From a bacterium (GTDB lineage Bacteria > Bacillota > Clostridia > Oscillospirales > Acutalibacteraceae), in contig JAHLAX010000048.1 of the NCBI GenBank assembly GCA_020625875.1, positions 1-64,000 on the forward strand: 64,000 nt of DNA. Direction: 5' to 3'. Under the pieces are notes generated by a model. The model was not told the origin of the DNA. It made no database searches and saw only the letters and a program-made list of their open reading frames with translations. The position numbers and the translations under genes are program-made. Shown here piece after piece: positions 10,597 to 20,261 of the stretch (positions are counted from its first letter, which is position 1; each line of letters begins with the position of its first letter).

Positions 10597-10630
10597 ATAG
10601 ACCGTAGGACAACCTGCGGTCTATTTTTTT
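10597..10630 (+). terminator. Rho-independent terminator after secG
   Basis: atagaccgtagg-acaa-cctgcggtctat followed by ttttttt. Confidence 0.85.
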
Positions 10631-10642
10631 GGAAGTGATTTG

Positions 10643-10903
10643 ATGAATTTTACTTTGTTTTTTATAATTCTCGGCGTGGCTTTTTTGTTGTTTATAATTA
10701 TCCACATAATCTCAAAAAATAAAAGACCCGTCAGACGAGCCTTTTTATCTGTTCTGTCGGGAGCCGCTGCGCTCGCGGCGGTTGACGCGGCGAGTATTTT
10801 TACTGGCGTTTATATCCCAATCAGTTTATTATCTTTAATTGTTTCATTTGTCGGGGGAATCCCCGGGGTGACAGCGCTTCTGGCGCTAAACCTTTTCTTT
10901 TAA
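10643..10903 (+). CDS. bofA: BofA-family pro-sigmaK processing inhibitor-like protein
   Basis: Small membrane protein ending VGGIPGVTALLALNLFF, the BofA C-terminal signature; ATG 10643 with ggaagtg RBS. Confidence 0.8.
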   Translation: MNFTLFFIILGVAFLLFIIIHIISKNKRPVRRAFLSVLSGAAALAAVDAASIFTGVYIPISLLSLIVSFVGGIPGVTALLALNLFF

Positions 10904-11496
10904 CGGCTGTTCTTTATTTCTTCAAGACATTCGTTAACCATTGTTTTGTTTTTGGTCAGCGAGCCCATAATCATTTTATACATTAGCTCGGGGTTGCGGT
11001 GAAAGTTTTTCTTGATGATTTTCGCCTGCTTTATATCAGGTGCGTAAATATCCATCGAAATCAAGTCCATATCTCCGCCCGAGATTCTGCAATTAATGTT
11101 GTAGCCGTTGTCGGTTTTTGTAATGCTGACAGGCGATTCCTTTTCGATTCGCTTTTCGTTGAGCAGGCTGATGGCGCAGGTGTATGCTTTTTCTTTTACC
11201 GAAATCGGAAGTGTGTTCTCAAGCTGAGTAGCAACCATATTTCCGTTTGGCGTTAAGGAATAAAGCATTTTTTTGTTATCAACCAATTCAATGTTTTTGT
11301 GCGAAATAAGGTCGTCAAAACACGAACTCGTCTCAAAATAATTGGCGAGCCCCTGATTCTGCACAGCTTCTATAATTGTAGCCTTGTCCATAGGCTTGTT
11401 GACTGACGCGAATAAATAACATATTAGTGTTCTTATTTCGTTTTTTGAACGTACTCCGCCGTAGCTGATTCCTTCGTCAAAAGTATCGAATGCCAT
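10900..11496 (-). CDS. DUF4364 family protein
   Basis: FDEGISYGGVRSKNEIRTLICYLF... and KIIKKNFHRNPELMYKMIMGSLTKNK resemble DUF4364. Confidence 0.75.
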   Translation of the reverse strand: MAFDTFDEGISYGGVRSKNEIRTLICYLFASVNKPMDKATIIEAVQNQGLANYFETSSCFDDLISHKNIELVDNKKMLYSLTPNGNMVATQLENTLPISVKEKAYTCAISLLNEKRIEKESPVSITKTDNGYNINCRISGGDMDLISMDIYAPDIKQAKIIKKNFHRNPELMYKMIMGSLTKNKTMVNECLEEIKNSR

Positions 11497-11558
11497 AGTT
11501 TCACCGCCTTTAATTTAGTTTACCATATTTTTTTGAAAATGTACAGTATTAAAAACCA

Positions 11559-11587
11559 TTGACTTAATAATAATTAAATATTATAAT
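11559..11587 (+). promoter_or_regulatory. Candidate sigmaA promoter for nfeD-SPFH (TTGACT-17-TATAAT)
   Basis: -35 11559-11564, -10 11582-11587. Confidence 0.7.
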
Positions 11588-11613
11588 GTGTTTATGGTTT
11601 TTGGGAGGTTATT

Positions 11614-12048
11614 ATGGAAAACTATATTGTATTTGTGTGGATAATCTTCGCCGTGTTTATGCTTGTGTGCGAAGTTTTAACTACACAGCTCGTTTCAATC
11701 TGGTTTGTACTCGGCGGCGTCGCCGCGGCTGTAACCTGTATTTTTACTGATAATCTTTTGATTCAGACTCTTGTATTTGTTACAGTCTCGCTAATTGCTC
11801 TGATTGCTACCAGACCGCTTGTAAAAAAGTTTGTCAAAAATAAAAAAGAACCCACAAATTCAGACCGACTAATAGGCAGAATAGCGATTGTTACAATGGA
11901 TATTGTCAATCAGACAGGCGAGGGTCAGGTTAACGTTGACGGTAAAATCTGGAGCGCCAAAAGCTTTGACGGTCGTGAAATAAAAACGGGCGCCAGCGTG
12001 AAGATTACCGCTATAGAGGGCGTTAAGCTGGTTGTTGAGATTTTATAA
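11614..12048 (+). CDS. NfeD family membrane protein
   Basis: TM helices plus OB-fold tail (LIGRIAIVTMDIVNQTGEGQVNVDGKIWSAKS); next to an SPFH gene. Confidence 0.87.
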   Translation: MENYIVFVWIIFAVFMLVCEVLTTQLVSIWFVLGGVAAAVTCIFTDNLLIQTLVFVTVSLIALIATRPLVKKFVKNKKEPTNSDRLIGRIAIVTMDIVNQTGEGQVNVDGKIWSAKSFDGREIKTGASVKITAIEGVKLVVEIL

Positions 12049-12060
12049 ATGGAGGTAAAT

Positions 12061-12987
12061 ATGGGATTCTATAACTTTCCCTGGCAGTATCTTGCTTTGG
12101 GACTTATTGTATTAATCGTTCTGATTGTTATTATCAGAAACATCAAAATCGTGCCGCAGGCTCACGCTTATGTCATTGAGCGACTGGGCGCTTATCACAA
12201 AACATGGGACACAGGTCTTCATCTTAAGATTCCGATTATTGACCGTATTTCAAAAAAGGTTTCGCTCAAAGAACAGGTTGTTGATTTTCCGCCTCAGCCT
12301 GTTATTACGCGCGATAACGTTACTATGCAGATTGATACTGTCGTTTATTTTGAGATTACCGACCCAAAGCTCTATACCTATGGCGTAGAGCGTCCGCTCT
12401 CGGCTATCGAAAACCTTACGGCTACAACCTTGCGTAATATTATTGGCGATCTGGAGCTTGATTCAACTCTCACATCAAGAGATACAATCAACGACAAAAT
12501 CCGTATAATCCTTGACGAAGCCACCGACGCGTGGGGCATTAAGGTTATTCGTGTAGAACTCAAGAACATTCTGCCTCCGCGCGAAATTCAGGACGCTATG
12601 GAAAAGCAGATGAAAGCCGAGCGCGAGAGACGCGCGCGTATTCTTGACGCTGAGGGTGAAAAGCGCAGTCAGATTCTCGTAGCTGAAGGTATGAAGGAGT
12701 CCGCTATTCTTAAAGCTGACGCTGTAAAAGAGCAGAAAATCCGTGAGGCTGCCGGTGAGGCTGAGGCTATCCTAACAGTCCAGAAAGCTAACGCCGACGC
12801 TATCAAGATGCTTAACGAAGCCGCGCCTACTGACCCGGTAGTTGCGCTCAGAAGTCTGGAAGCGTTTGCGAAGGCGGCTGACGGCAAGGCTACAAAGATT
12901 ATTATTCCGTCCGATATTCAGAATATGGCGGGATATGTCAGCTCGTTAAAAGCTATTTGGGATGACAATAAATCTAATAAAGAATAA
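12061..12987 (+). CDS. SPFH/Band 7 (stomatin/QmcA-like) protein
   Basis: VPQAHAYVIERLGAYHKTWDTGLHLKIPIIDRISKKVSLKEQVVDFPPQPVITRDNVTM; ATG 12061 after ggagg. Confidence 0.93.
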   Translation: MGFYNFPWQYLALGLIVLIVLIVIIRNIKIVPQAHAYVIERLGAYHKTWDTGLHLKIPIIDRISKKVSLKEQVVDFPPQPVITRDNVTMQIDTVVYFEITDPKLYTYGVERPLSAIENLTATTLRNIIGDLELDSTLTSRDTINDKIRIILDEATDAWGIKVIRVELKNILPPREIQDAMEKQMKAERERRARILDAEGEKRSQILVAEGMKESAILKADAVKEQKIREAAGEAEAILTVQKANADAIKMLNEAAPTDPVVALRSLEAFAKAADGKATKIIIPSDIQNMAGYVSSLKAIWDDNKSNKE

Positions 12988-12990
12988 TGA

Positions 12991-13024
12991 TAATCGGCTG
13001 TCAAAAACAGCCGATTATTTTTGT
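12991..13024 (+). terminator. Terminator after SPFH gene
   Basis: aatcggctgt-caaaa-acagccgatt followed by attttt. Confidence 0.85.
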
Positions 13025-13077
13025 TCGTTTTTTACAAAATTATCATTATCTAAACCCCTAATTTAGCTTTAAAACTA

Positions 13078-13106
13078 TTGAATATTTTTCTGGATTTAGA
13101 TATAAT
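13078..13106 (+). promoter_or_regulatory. Candidate sigmaA promoter for the purine operon (TTGAAT-17-TATAAT)
   Basis: -35 13078-13083, -10 13101-13106. Confidence 0.7.
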
Positions 13107-13145
13107 GTATATGTATTTTTATAATTGTATAAGGAGTATTAGGTT

Positions 13146-13643
13146 ATGAAAAAAGTTGCCGTAATTATGGGCTCTGACAGTGACTTCAAAGTTGTTCAGA
13201 AAGCCATTATGAAGCTTAAAGAATTTGACGTGCCGTATGAGGTTCACGTTATGAGCGCTCACCGCACCCCTGACGCCGCCGCGGAGTTTTCTAAAAACGC
13301 CAAGGATAACGGTTTCGGCGTTATTATTGCTGCCGCGGGTATGGCGGCGCATCTCGCGGGTGTGCTTGCCGCTCATACAACAATTCCCGTAATCGGTATT
13401 CCGATTAAGTCATCGTGCTTCGACGGTATGGACGCGCTTTTGGCGACAGTTATGATGCCCACCGGTATTCCCGTAGCTACCGTAGCCGTTGACGGCGCGG
13501 CTAACGCGGCTATTCTCGCTATTCAGATGCTTGCTTTATCTGATGACGATTTAGCTCAAAAGCTTGTGAATATGAAAATCGATATGGCTGAGGGTGTAGC
13601 TAAAAAGGATGAAGACATTATCAGAAAGGCAGCCGAGCTTTGA
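13146..13643 (+). CDS. purE: 5-(carboxyamino)imidazole ribonucleotide mutase
   Basis: VAVIMGSDSDFKVVQKA, VMSAHRTPDAAAEF, IIAAAGMAAHLAGV. Confidence 0.97.
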   Translation: MKKVAVIMGSDSDFKVVQKAIMKLKEFDVPYEVHVMSAHRTPDAAAEFSKNAKDNGFGVIIAAAGMAAHLAGVLAAHTTIPVIGIPIKSSCFDGMDALLATVMMPTGIPVATVAVDGAANAAILAIQMLALSDDDLAQKLVNMKIDMAEGVAKKDEDIIRKAAEL

Positions 13644-15088
13644 GTCATATAAATAATTACGCGCCCGTAAAACCACATGATGAATGCGGCGTTTTCGGGT
13701 TTTATAACAACGATAATTTCGATATTGTTTCACTCACGCGTGACGCTCTTTACGGACTTCAGCACAGAGGACAGGCGAGCACGGGTATAACAATAATCAA
13801 GGACGAGGAACCGTATTCTGTTAAGGATTTGGGTATAGTTTCCAACGTTCTTACGGACAAGGCGCTCGAAAAGCTCCCGACTGACGGTAAAATTTCCGTT
13901 GGACACGTTCGTTACACAATGTTCGATTATCTCGAAAGAGCCGCCACACAGCCTCTTGTTATGAGATATATCGCGGGTTCGCTCGCGCTCGCGCTTAACG
14001 GTTCGATTACGAACTTTGCTGAAATACGTCACGGTCTTGAAAGAGGCGGCTCGATTTTCCAGAGTAACTCTCACGCCGAGGTTATTGGCTATACCATCGC
14101 GCTTAACCGCATCGGCAAGGATAATTTCGAGCAGGCTATTCAGAACTCCCTCAACGAACTGAAAGGCGCCTACTCAATGGTGATCAGTTCACCAAGTAAG
14201 CTTTTCGGTGTTCGTGATCCTCACGGCTTTAAGCCGCTTTGTATCGGCAAGCTGCAGAACAGCTATATTATAGCTTCCGAGAGCTGTGTTATAGACACTC
14301 TCGGCGGCGAGTTTATAAGAGACGTTGAACCTGGTGAGGTCGTTATTATCGACGAAAACGGTATTAACAGTTATCATAATATCACTCAAAAAATCACCTC
14401 TCTCTGTCTTTTTGAGTATGTTTATCTCGCCAGACCTGATTCTGTAATTGACGGTGTAAACGTTAATGAAGCAAGACGCAGAGCGGGCAGAATCCTGTTT
14501 GAGGAAAATCCGATTGACGCCGATATTGTTTGCGGTGTTCCTGATTCGGGGCTTGACGCGGCTCAGGGTTATGCCGAGGCGTCGGGTATTACATACGCTA
14601 CAGCGTTTATAAAAAATAAATACATCGGCAGAACAAGTGAAGGCGTTGGCAACGACAAAAAGCAAAAGCTTCTGAGAATGAGGCTCAACGTGTTAAAAAA
14701 CGTTGTAGACGGCAAGCGAGTCGTAATTATTGACGATTCGATTATCCACGGCAACACCTCCGCTCATATCGTGAATCTGTTAAGAAAAGCGGGAGCTAAA
14801 GAGGTTCATATGCGGATAAGCTCTCCTGAGTTTAAATATCCGTGTTATTTCGGTGTTGATTTGCCCGAAGAAAAGAATTTGATTTCCAACAAGCTCTCTG
14901 TTGAGGAGCTCAGAGAACATATCGGCGCCGATTCGCTGCATTTTTTGAGTATAGACGGTTTGCATAGAATTGCCGAGGGCTGTAAAATCAGGTTGTGTGA
15001 CGGTTGCTTCAGCGGAATCTACTACGCTGACCTGCCGATGACAATTTACGAAGACAAATTCGCTTCAAAGATACAGAATAAAAAGTAA
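13640..15088 (+). CDS. purF: Amidophosphoribosyltransferase
   Basis: [10 protein letters not shown] Ntn Cys after short propeptide; [11 protein letters not shown]; PRTase [17 protein letters not shown] start overlapping the purE stop. Confidence 0.97.
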   Translation: MSHINNYAPVKPHDECGVFGFYNNDNFDIVSLTRDALYGLQHRGQASTGITIIKDEEPYSVKDLGIVSNVLTDKALEKLPTDGKISVGHVRYTMFDYLERAATQPLVMRYIAGSLALALNGSITNFAEIRHGLERGGSIFQSNSHAEVIGYTIALNRIGKDNFEQAIQNSLNELKGAYSMVISSPSKLFGVRDPHGFKPLCIGKLQNSYIIASESCVIDTLGGEFIRDVEPGEVVIIDENGINSYHNITQKITSLCLFEYVYLARPDSVIDGVNVNEARRRAGRILFEENPIDADIVCGVPDSGLDAAQGYAEASGITYATAFIKNKYIGRTSEGVGNDKKQKLLRMRLNVLKNVVDGKRVVIIDDSIIHGNTSAHIVNLLRKAGAKEVHMRISSPEFKYPCYFGVDLPEEKNLISNKLSVEELREHIGADSLHFLSIDGLHRIAEGCKIRLCDGCFSGIYYADLPMTIYEDKFASKIQNKK

Positions 15089-15102
15089 TTAGCGAGGTAA
15101 AT

Positions 15103-16137
15103 ATGAAAAGTTTCAGTGAAAGTTATAAGGCGGCAGGTGTCGATATAACCGCAGGTTATGAATCCGTTGAGCTTATTAAAAAGCATGTTGCCCGTACATC
15201 TATTCCCGGTGTTATTTCGGGAATCGGCGGCTTCGGCGGATTGTTCGCTCCCGACTTCAAGGGTATGGAGGAGCCTGTTCTAATCAGCGGAACTGACGGC
15301 GTTGGTACAAAAATCAAGCTTGCTTTTCTGCTTGACAAGCATAACACAATAGGTATTGATTCTGTCGCGATGTGTGTAAATGATGTAATCTGCTGCGGTG
15401 CCAAGCCTTTGTTCTTCCTTGATTATATCGCTATCGGAAAAAACATTCCCGAAAAGGTCGCTTCAATTGTAGAGGGTATTGCCGAGGGTTGTGTTCAGTC
15501 TGAGTGCGCTCTTGTCGGCGGAGAAACCGCGGAGCACCCGGGGCTTATGCCAGTTGACGAATATGACGTAGCGGGCTTTTGTGTTGGTATTGTAGATAAA
15601 CCCAAGATGATTGACGGCTCAAAGCTCTGTGAGGGAGATGTTCTCATCGGACTCAAATCCTCCGGAGTTCATTCAAACGGCTTCTCTCTTGTAAGAAAGG
15701 TATTCGGTATTGACGAAAACACAATCAATAATACATATCCCGAGCTTAACAAGCCTTTAGGTGAAGCTCTGTTAACTCCTACCAAGATTTATGTAAAGCC
15801 TGTTATGGCTCTGATTGACGCTGTTGAAGTCAAGGCTTTGTCTCATATAACTGGCGGCGGTTTTTACGAGAATATTCCTCGTATGCTCAAGGACGGATTG
15901 ACAGCTGAGATTGACAAATCTTCGCTTCCGATTTTGCCTGTGTTTGATGTTATTCAGCGCGTAGGTAATATTCCTGAGCACGATATGTTCAATACCTTTA
16001 ATATGGGTATAGGTATGGTCGCAGCTGTATCTGCCGCTGAAGCTGACAAAGCTATTGAGATTCTCAAGGAAAACGGCGAAGACGCTGTTGTTATCGGTAA
16101 GGTTATTAATGGCGACGAGGGAGTTATAATCAAGTGA
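15103..16137 (+). CDS. purM: Phosphoribosylformylglycinamidine cyclo-ligase
   Basis: [43 protein letters not shown]. Confidence 0.97.
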   Translation: MKSFSESYKAAGVDITAGYESVELIKKHVARTSIPGVISGIGGFGGLFAPDFKGMEEPVLISGTDGVGTKIKLAFLLDKHNTIGIDSVAMCVNDVICCGAKPLFFLDYIAIGKNIPEKVASIVEGIAEGCVQSECALVGGETAEHPGLMPVDEYDVAGFCVGIVDKPKMIDGSKLCEGDVLIGLKSSGVHSNGFSLVRKVFGIDENTINNTYPELNKPLGEALLTPTKIYVKPVMALIDAVEVKALSHITGGGFYENIPRMLKDGLTAEIDKSSLPILPVFDVIQRVGNIPEHDMFNTFNMGIGMVAAVSAAEADKAIEILKENGEDAVVIGKVINGDEGVIIK

Positions 16138-16763
16138 TGAAGAATATTGTTGTTTTAGTTTCGGGCGGCGGAACAAATCTGCAGGCTCTTATTGACGCCG
16201 AAAAATCTGGAATAATCAAAAACGGCAAAATCACCTGTGTTATATCGAGTAATCCTAACGCTTACGCCTTACAGCGCGCGTCGGATAATAATATCGATAC
16301 TCAAGTAATTCGAAGAAAAGATTATGATGAGTTTGTCGCTTATGATAAGGCTTTAACCGAGCTTTTAAAAAGTAAAAAAGCTGATTTAGTTGTGCTCGCG
16401 GGATTTATGACAATACTCGGTCACGAGGTAATTTCAGCCTTTGAGAATAAGATTATCAATATTCACCCCGCGCTTATACCCAGCTTTTGCGGTGAGGGCT
16501 TCTATGGGCTTCACGTCCACGAAGCAGCGCTTAAAAAGGGCGTTAAACTCAGCGGCGCTACAGCTCATTTTGTCAACGAAGTGTGCGACGGAGGACCTAT
16601 TATAATACAGAAAGCCGTTGAGGTAAAAACCGACGACACTCCCGAAACTCTACAGAAACGCATTATGGAACAAGCGGAATGGAAGATACTGCCCGAGGCT
16701 GTATCGCTGTTCTGTCAAGATAAAATCAATGTAATAAACAATATCGCCGTTATAAGCGATTGA
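16137..16763 (+). CDS. purN: Phosphoribosylglycinamide formyltransferase
   Basis: VLVSGGGTNLQALIDA, IINIHPALIPSFCGEGFYGLHVHEAAL. Confidence 0.95.
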   Translation: MKNIVVLVSGGGTNLQALIDAEKSGIIKNGKITCVISSNPNAYALQRASDNNIDTQVIRRKDYDEFVAYDKALTELLKSKKADLVVLAGFMTILGHEVISAFENKIINIHPALIPSFCGEGFYGLHVHEAALKKGVKLSGATAHFVNEVCDGGPIIIQKAVEVKTDDTPETLQKRIMEQAEWKILPEAVSLFCQDKINVINNIAVISD

Positions 16764-16789
16764 AAGATTGAAAGGAAGTGCAATCTATT

Positions 16790-17524
16790 ATGAAAGCTGT
16801 ATCATTAACCAAAGAGATTTCCTCAACCTCATATCCTGGTAGAGGTATCGTTATCGGCAGAACCGAGGACGGTCTCAACGCTGTAATCGCTTATTTCATT
16901 ATGGGAAGAAGCGAAAACAGCCGCAACCGTGTATTTGTTGAGGACGGCGACGGTATAAGAACCAAGGCGTATGACGAGAGCAAGGTCGAGGATCCTAGCC
17001 TGATTATTTACGCTCCTGTTCGTACAATGGCTGAAAGTACCGTTGTTACAAACGGCGACCAGACAGATACTATCGTATCACTTATGTCCTGTGGACGTAC
17101 ATTCGAGCAGAGCCTGAGCGCTCGTGAGTTTGAGCCTGACGCTCCAAACTACACTCCTCGTATCAGCGGTATTGTTAACTGCCGCACCGAGGCTGACGCG
17201 AGAGGCGAAAAGCTTTCCTATACTATGTCAATTTTAAAAAGCGCCAACGGCGATCCCAAATGCTGTCAGCGTTTTACATTTGATTACGCTCATCCTTTGA
17301 AAGGTCAGGGTCACTTCCTCCATACATATATGGGCGACGGCAACCCGCTTCCCAGCTTTGAGGGTGAACCGACTCTTGTTGAAATCGGCAACGACGATAT
17401 TGATACCTTCGCTAAAAAGGTATGGGACGCTCTTGATGACGATAACAAGGTTAGTCTTTTTGTAAGGTATATAGATATTGCTACAAATAAAGCGACATCA
17501 AAAATTATAAACAAAAACAAATAA
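16790..17524 (+). CDS. purO: IMP cyclohydrolase, PurO-type (archaeal-type)
   Basis: SSTSYPGRGIVIGRTEDGLNAVIAYFIMGRSENSRNRVF..., FRTMAESTVVTNGDQTDT-like; sits between purN and an AICARFT gene. Confidence 0.85.
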   Translation: MKAVSLTKEISSTSYPGRGIVIGRTEDGLNAVIAYFIMGRSENSRNRVFVEDGDGIRTKAYDESKVEDPSLIIYAPVRTMAESTVVTNGDQTDTIVSLMSCGRTFEQSLSAREFEPDAPNYTPRISGIVNCRTEADARGEKLSYTMSILKSANGDPKCCQRFTFDYAHPLKGQGHFLHTYMGDGNPLPSFEGEPTLVEIGNDDIDTFAKKVWDALDDDNKVSLFVRYIDIATNKATSKIINKNK

Positions 17525-17556
17525 TAGGTAATTTGGTAATTTTTTGGAGGTAAATT

Positions 17557-18735
17557 ATGAACGAACTTGCTCTTAAATACGGTTGTAACCCTAATCAGAA
17601 GCCGTCTAAAATTTTTATGAAGGACGGCTCAGAGCTTCCTGTTGAGGTTCTCAACGGCAAGCCCGGTTATATCAACTTTCTTGACGCCTTTAACTCATGG
17701 CAGCTCGTGCGTGAGCTTAAGGCTGCTACAGGTTTGCCCTCAGCGGCTTCCTTTAAGCATGTAAGCCCCGCTGGCGCCGCTGTCGCTACTGAGCTTTCAG
17801 ACACTCTCAAAAAGATTTATTTTGTTGACGATCTCGAGCTCACTCCTATAGCTTCCGCCTACGCTAAAGCCAGAGGCGCTGACAGAATGTCCTCATACGG
17901 CGACTGGGTAGCTCTCTCCGACACCTGCGACAAGGCGACTGCTACACTTCTCGCGCGTGAAGTTTCAGACGGTGTTATCGCTCCCGATTACACAGACGAG
18001 GCTCTCGAGATCCTTAAGACTAAGCGCAAGGGTAACTATAATGTTGTTAAGATTGACCCCAATTATGTTCCCGCTCCGATCGAGCATAAGGACGTTTTTG
18101 GTATCACTTTTGAGCAGGGCAGAAACGAGCTCAAAATCGACGAGGAAATGATTACAGCTAACATTCCCACAGTTAACAAGGATTTCCCCGAGGAAGCTAA
18201 GCGCGACCTTATCATCGCTCTTATTACTCTCAAATACACACAGTCCAATTCCGTATGCTACGCTAAGGACGGACAGGCTATCGGCGTAGGCGCCGGTCAG
18301 CAGTCGCGTGTTCACTGCACACGTCTAGCGGGCAACAAGGCTGATATTTGGTGGCTCAGACAGCATCCGAAGGTGCTCGGATTACAGTTTGTTGACAATA
18401 TTCGTCGTCCCGACCGCGACAACACTATTGATGTATATATCTCTGATGAGTACGAGGACGTACTTCGTGACGGCACATGGCAGAACCTCTTTAAGGTTAA
18501 GCCCGAGCCGCTCACAGCCGAGGAAAAGAAAGAATGGATTGCTAAGAACAGCGGCGTAAGCTTAGGCTCAGACGCGTTCTTCCCGTTTGGCGACAACATC
18601 GAGCGAGCGCGCAAATCAGGCGTTCAGTATGTAGCTCAGCCCGGCGGCTCAATTCGTGACGACAACGTAATCGAGACCTGTGACAAGTATAATATGACAA
18701 TGTGCTTCACAGGTATCAGACTTTTCCACCATTAA
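17557..18735 (+). CDS. purH: Phosphoribosylaminoimidazolecarboxamide formyltransferase, stand-alone AICARFT domain (no MGS/IMPCH N-domain)
   Basis: ALKYGCNPNQKPSKIF, SFKHVSPAGAAVATELSD, GVGAGQQSRVHCTRLAGNKAD; starts directly at the AICARFT domain. Confidence 0.9.
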   Translation: MNELALKYGCNPNQKPSKIFMKDGSELPVEVLNGKPGYINFLDAFNSWQLVRELKAATGLPSAASFKHVSPAGAAVATELSDTLKKIYFVDDLELTPIASAYAKARGADRMSSYGDWVALSDTCDKATATLLAREVSDGVIAPDYTDEALEILKTKRKGNYNVVKIDPNYVPAPIEHKDVFGITFEQGRNELKIDEEMITANIPTVNKDFPEEAKRDLIIALITLKYTQSNSVCYAKDGQAIGVGAGQQSRVHCTRLAGNKADIWWLRQHPKVLGLQFVDNIRRPDRDNTIDVYISDEYEDVLRDGTWQNLFKVKPEPLTAEEKKEWIAKNSGVSLGSDAFFPFGDNIERARKSGVQYVAQPGGSIRDDNVIETCDKYNMTMCFTGIRLFHH

Positions 18736-18738
18736 TTT

Positions 18739-18786
18739 AGCCTTCCCTCGGGGGAAGGTGGCAGCCGTAGGCTGACGAATGAGGGA
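18739..18786. repeat. Intergenic palindromic element, family A copy 2
   Basis: agccttccc-tcg-ggggaaggtgg followed by cagcc-gta-ggctg and acgaatgaggg; same architecture as 7870-7943. Confidence 0.8.
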
Positions 18787-18829
18787 TTTGATTTCCTTTA
18801 TATCAAATTCTATAAGGAGAAAAAACAAT

Positions 18830-20095
18830 ATGAAAATACTAATGGTAGGTTCGGGCGGACGCGAGCACGCTCTTATCAAGAAGCTCAAGGAAAGCCCCAA
18901 GTGCACCAAGCTCTATTGCGCTCCTGGTAACGGCGGTATCTCAAAGGACGCCGAGTGCGTTAACATCGGCGCTATGGATATTGATAATATGGTTAAGTTC
19001 GCTAAGGACGAAGCTATTGACCTTGTTTTCGTTGCTCCCGATGATCCGCTTGCCGCGGGTATGGTTGACGCTATGGAAAAGGCGGACATCCGCGCTTTCG
19101 GTCCTAACGCCGACGCCGCGATTATTGAAGCTTCCAAGGTTTTCTCAAAGAACCTTATGAAGAAATACAATATTCCCACAGCAAAGTATGAGGTTTTCAG
19201 CGACCCGAAAAAGGCTATCGAATATGTCGAAGCCGAGGGCACAACTCCCGTAGTTGTCAAGGCTGATGGGCTCGCGCTCGGCAAGGGCGTTATAATCGCT
19301 CAGACAATAGACGAGGCTAAAGCCGCGATTAAGTCCATTATGGAGGATAAGCAGTTCGGCGACTCTGGAAATAACATTGTTATTGAGGAATTCCTCACAG
19401 GTCCTGAGGTTAGTGTTCTCGCGTTTACAGACGGTAAGGTTGTAAAGCCTATGGTCAGTTCAAAAGACCACAAGCGCGCATACGACAACGATGAAGGCCT
19501 CAACACAGGCGGTATGGGTACGGTTAGCCCGAATCCCTATTATACTGACGAAATCGCTCAGGAGTGCTATGACACAATCTTCGTGCCCACAATCAACGCT
19601 ATGGCCAAAGAGGGCAGACCCTTCAAGGGTTGCCTCTACTTCGGTCTAATGATTACACCGAACGGTCCCAAGGTTATCGAGTATAACGCGCGCTTCGGCG
19701 ACCCCGAGGCCCAGGTTGTACTCCCAAGGCTTAAGACTGATTTGGTAGACATCTGCGAGGCTATTATCGATGAAAAGCTCGCTGATATTGATGTTGAGTG
19801 GTATGACGGCGCTACAGCCTGCGTAGTTATGGCGAGCGGCGGCTACCCCGTAGCGTATAAAAAAGGCATCGAAATCACAGGCCTCGATGAGAACGGCTCC
19901 GTTGACGGCGCGATTGTTTATCACGCGGGGACTAAACTCGACGGAGATAAGATGCTCACCAACGGCGGCCGTGTTCTCGGCGTAACAGCCAAGGCTGATA
20001 CGCTCGACGAGGCTTTAGACAAAGCCTACGCCGCGGTTAAGAAGATTAACTTTGACGGCGCTCACTACCGCACAGACATCGGCAGAACAAAATAA
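18830..20095 (+). CDS. purD: Phosphoribosylamine-glycine ligase
   Basis: MKILMVGSGGREHALIKKL, HKRAYDNDEGLNTGGMGTVSP; ATG 18830 after aaggag. Confidence 0.96.
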   Translation: MKILMVGSGGREHALIKKLKESPKCTKLYCAPGNGGISKDAECVNIGAMDIDNMVKFAKDEAIDLVFVAPDDPLAAGMVDAMEKADIRAFGPNADAAIIEASKVFSKNLMKKYNIPTAKYEVFSDPKKAIEYVEAEGTTPVVVKADGLALGKGVIIAQTIDEAKAAIKSIMEDKQFGDSGNNIVIEEFLTGPEVSVLAFTDGKVVKPMVSSKDHKRAYDNDEGLNTGGMGTVSPNPYYTDEIAQECYDTIFVPTINAMAKEGRPFKGCLYFGLMITPNGPKVIEYNARFGDPEAQVVLPRLKTDLVDICEAIIDEKLADIDVEWYDGATACVVMASGGYPVAYKKGIEITGLDENGSVDGAIVYHAGTKLDGDKMLTNGGRVLGVTAKADTLDEALDKAYAAVKKINFDGAHYRTDIGRTK

Positions 20096-20103
20096 AACAT
20101 TGT

Positions 20104-20132
20104 AGGGGAGTCCGTCTCGGGCTCCCTAAACT
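20104..20132. repeat. 29-bp hairpin repeat, left copy flanking DUF6442/XRE module
   Basis: aggggagtccgtctcgggctccctaaact; 25/29 identical to 20804-20832; 8-bp stem. Confidence 0.75.
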
Positions 20133-20152
20133 TATCCGCTCCTACCGCTCCC

Positions 20153-20186
20153 GAAAAAATCCCCGAAAAAAGTTCGGGGATTTTTA
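20153..20186 (+). terminator. Terminator after purD
   Basis: aaaaatccccgaa-aaaa-gttcggggattttt. Confidence 0.9.
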
Positions 20187-20196
20187 AAAATTTCGC

Positions 20197-20225
20197 TTGA
20201 CAAGTAAACTTGGCAGTGTTATAAT
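20197..20225 (+). promoter_or_regulatory. Consensus sigmaA promoter (TTGACA-17-TATAAT) of DUF6442/XRE module
   Basis: -35 20197-20202, -10 20220-20225. Confidence 0.85.
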
Positions 20226-20248
20226 AAAGTTGCAAAGTAAACTTGGCA
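20202..20248 (+). promoter_or_regulatory. Two identical operator-like sites AAGTAAACTTGGCA
   Basis: Exact 14-mers at 20202-20215 (in the -35/-10 spacer) and 20235-20248 (just downstream of -10), 33 bp apart; near-palindromic core AAGTAAACTT. Confidence 0.7.
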
Positions 20249-20261
20249 AGGAGATGTTATT

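Noticed and set aside
13021-13145. Purine riboswitch or PurR box upstream of purE
   Set aside because: No guanine/PRPP riboswitch architecture or clear PurR box visible; spacer is short and AT-rich with just a promoter.
14189-14665. 158-aa minus-strand ORF opposite purF, and similar antisense ORFs in purM, hisD and others
   Set aside because: Antisense to conserved purine and histidine genes; frame-shadow artefacts.
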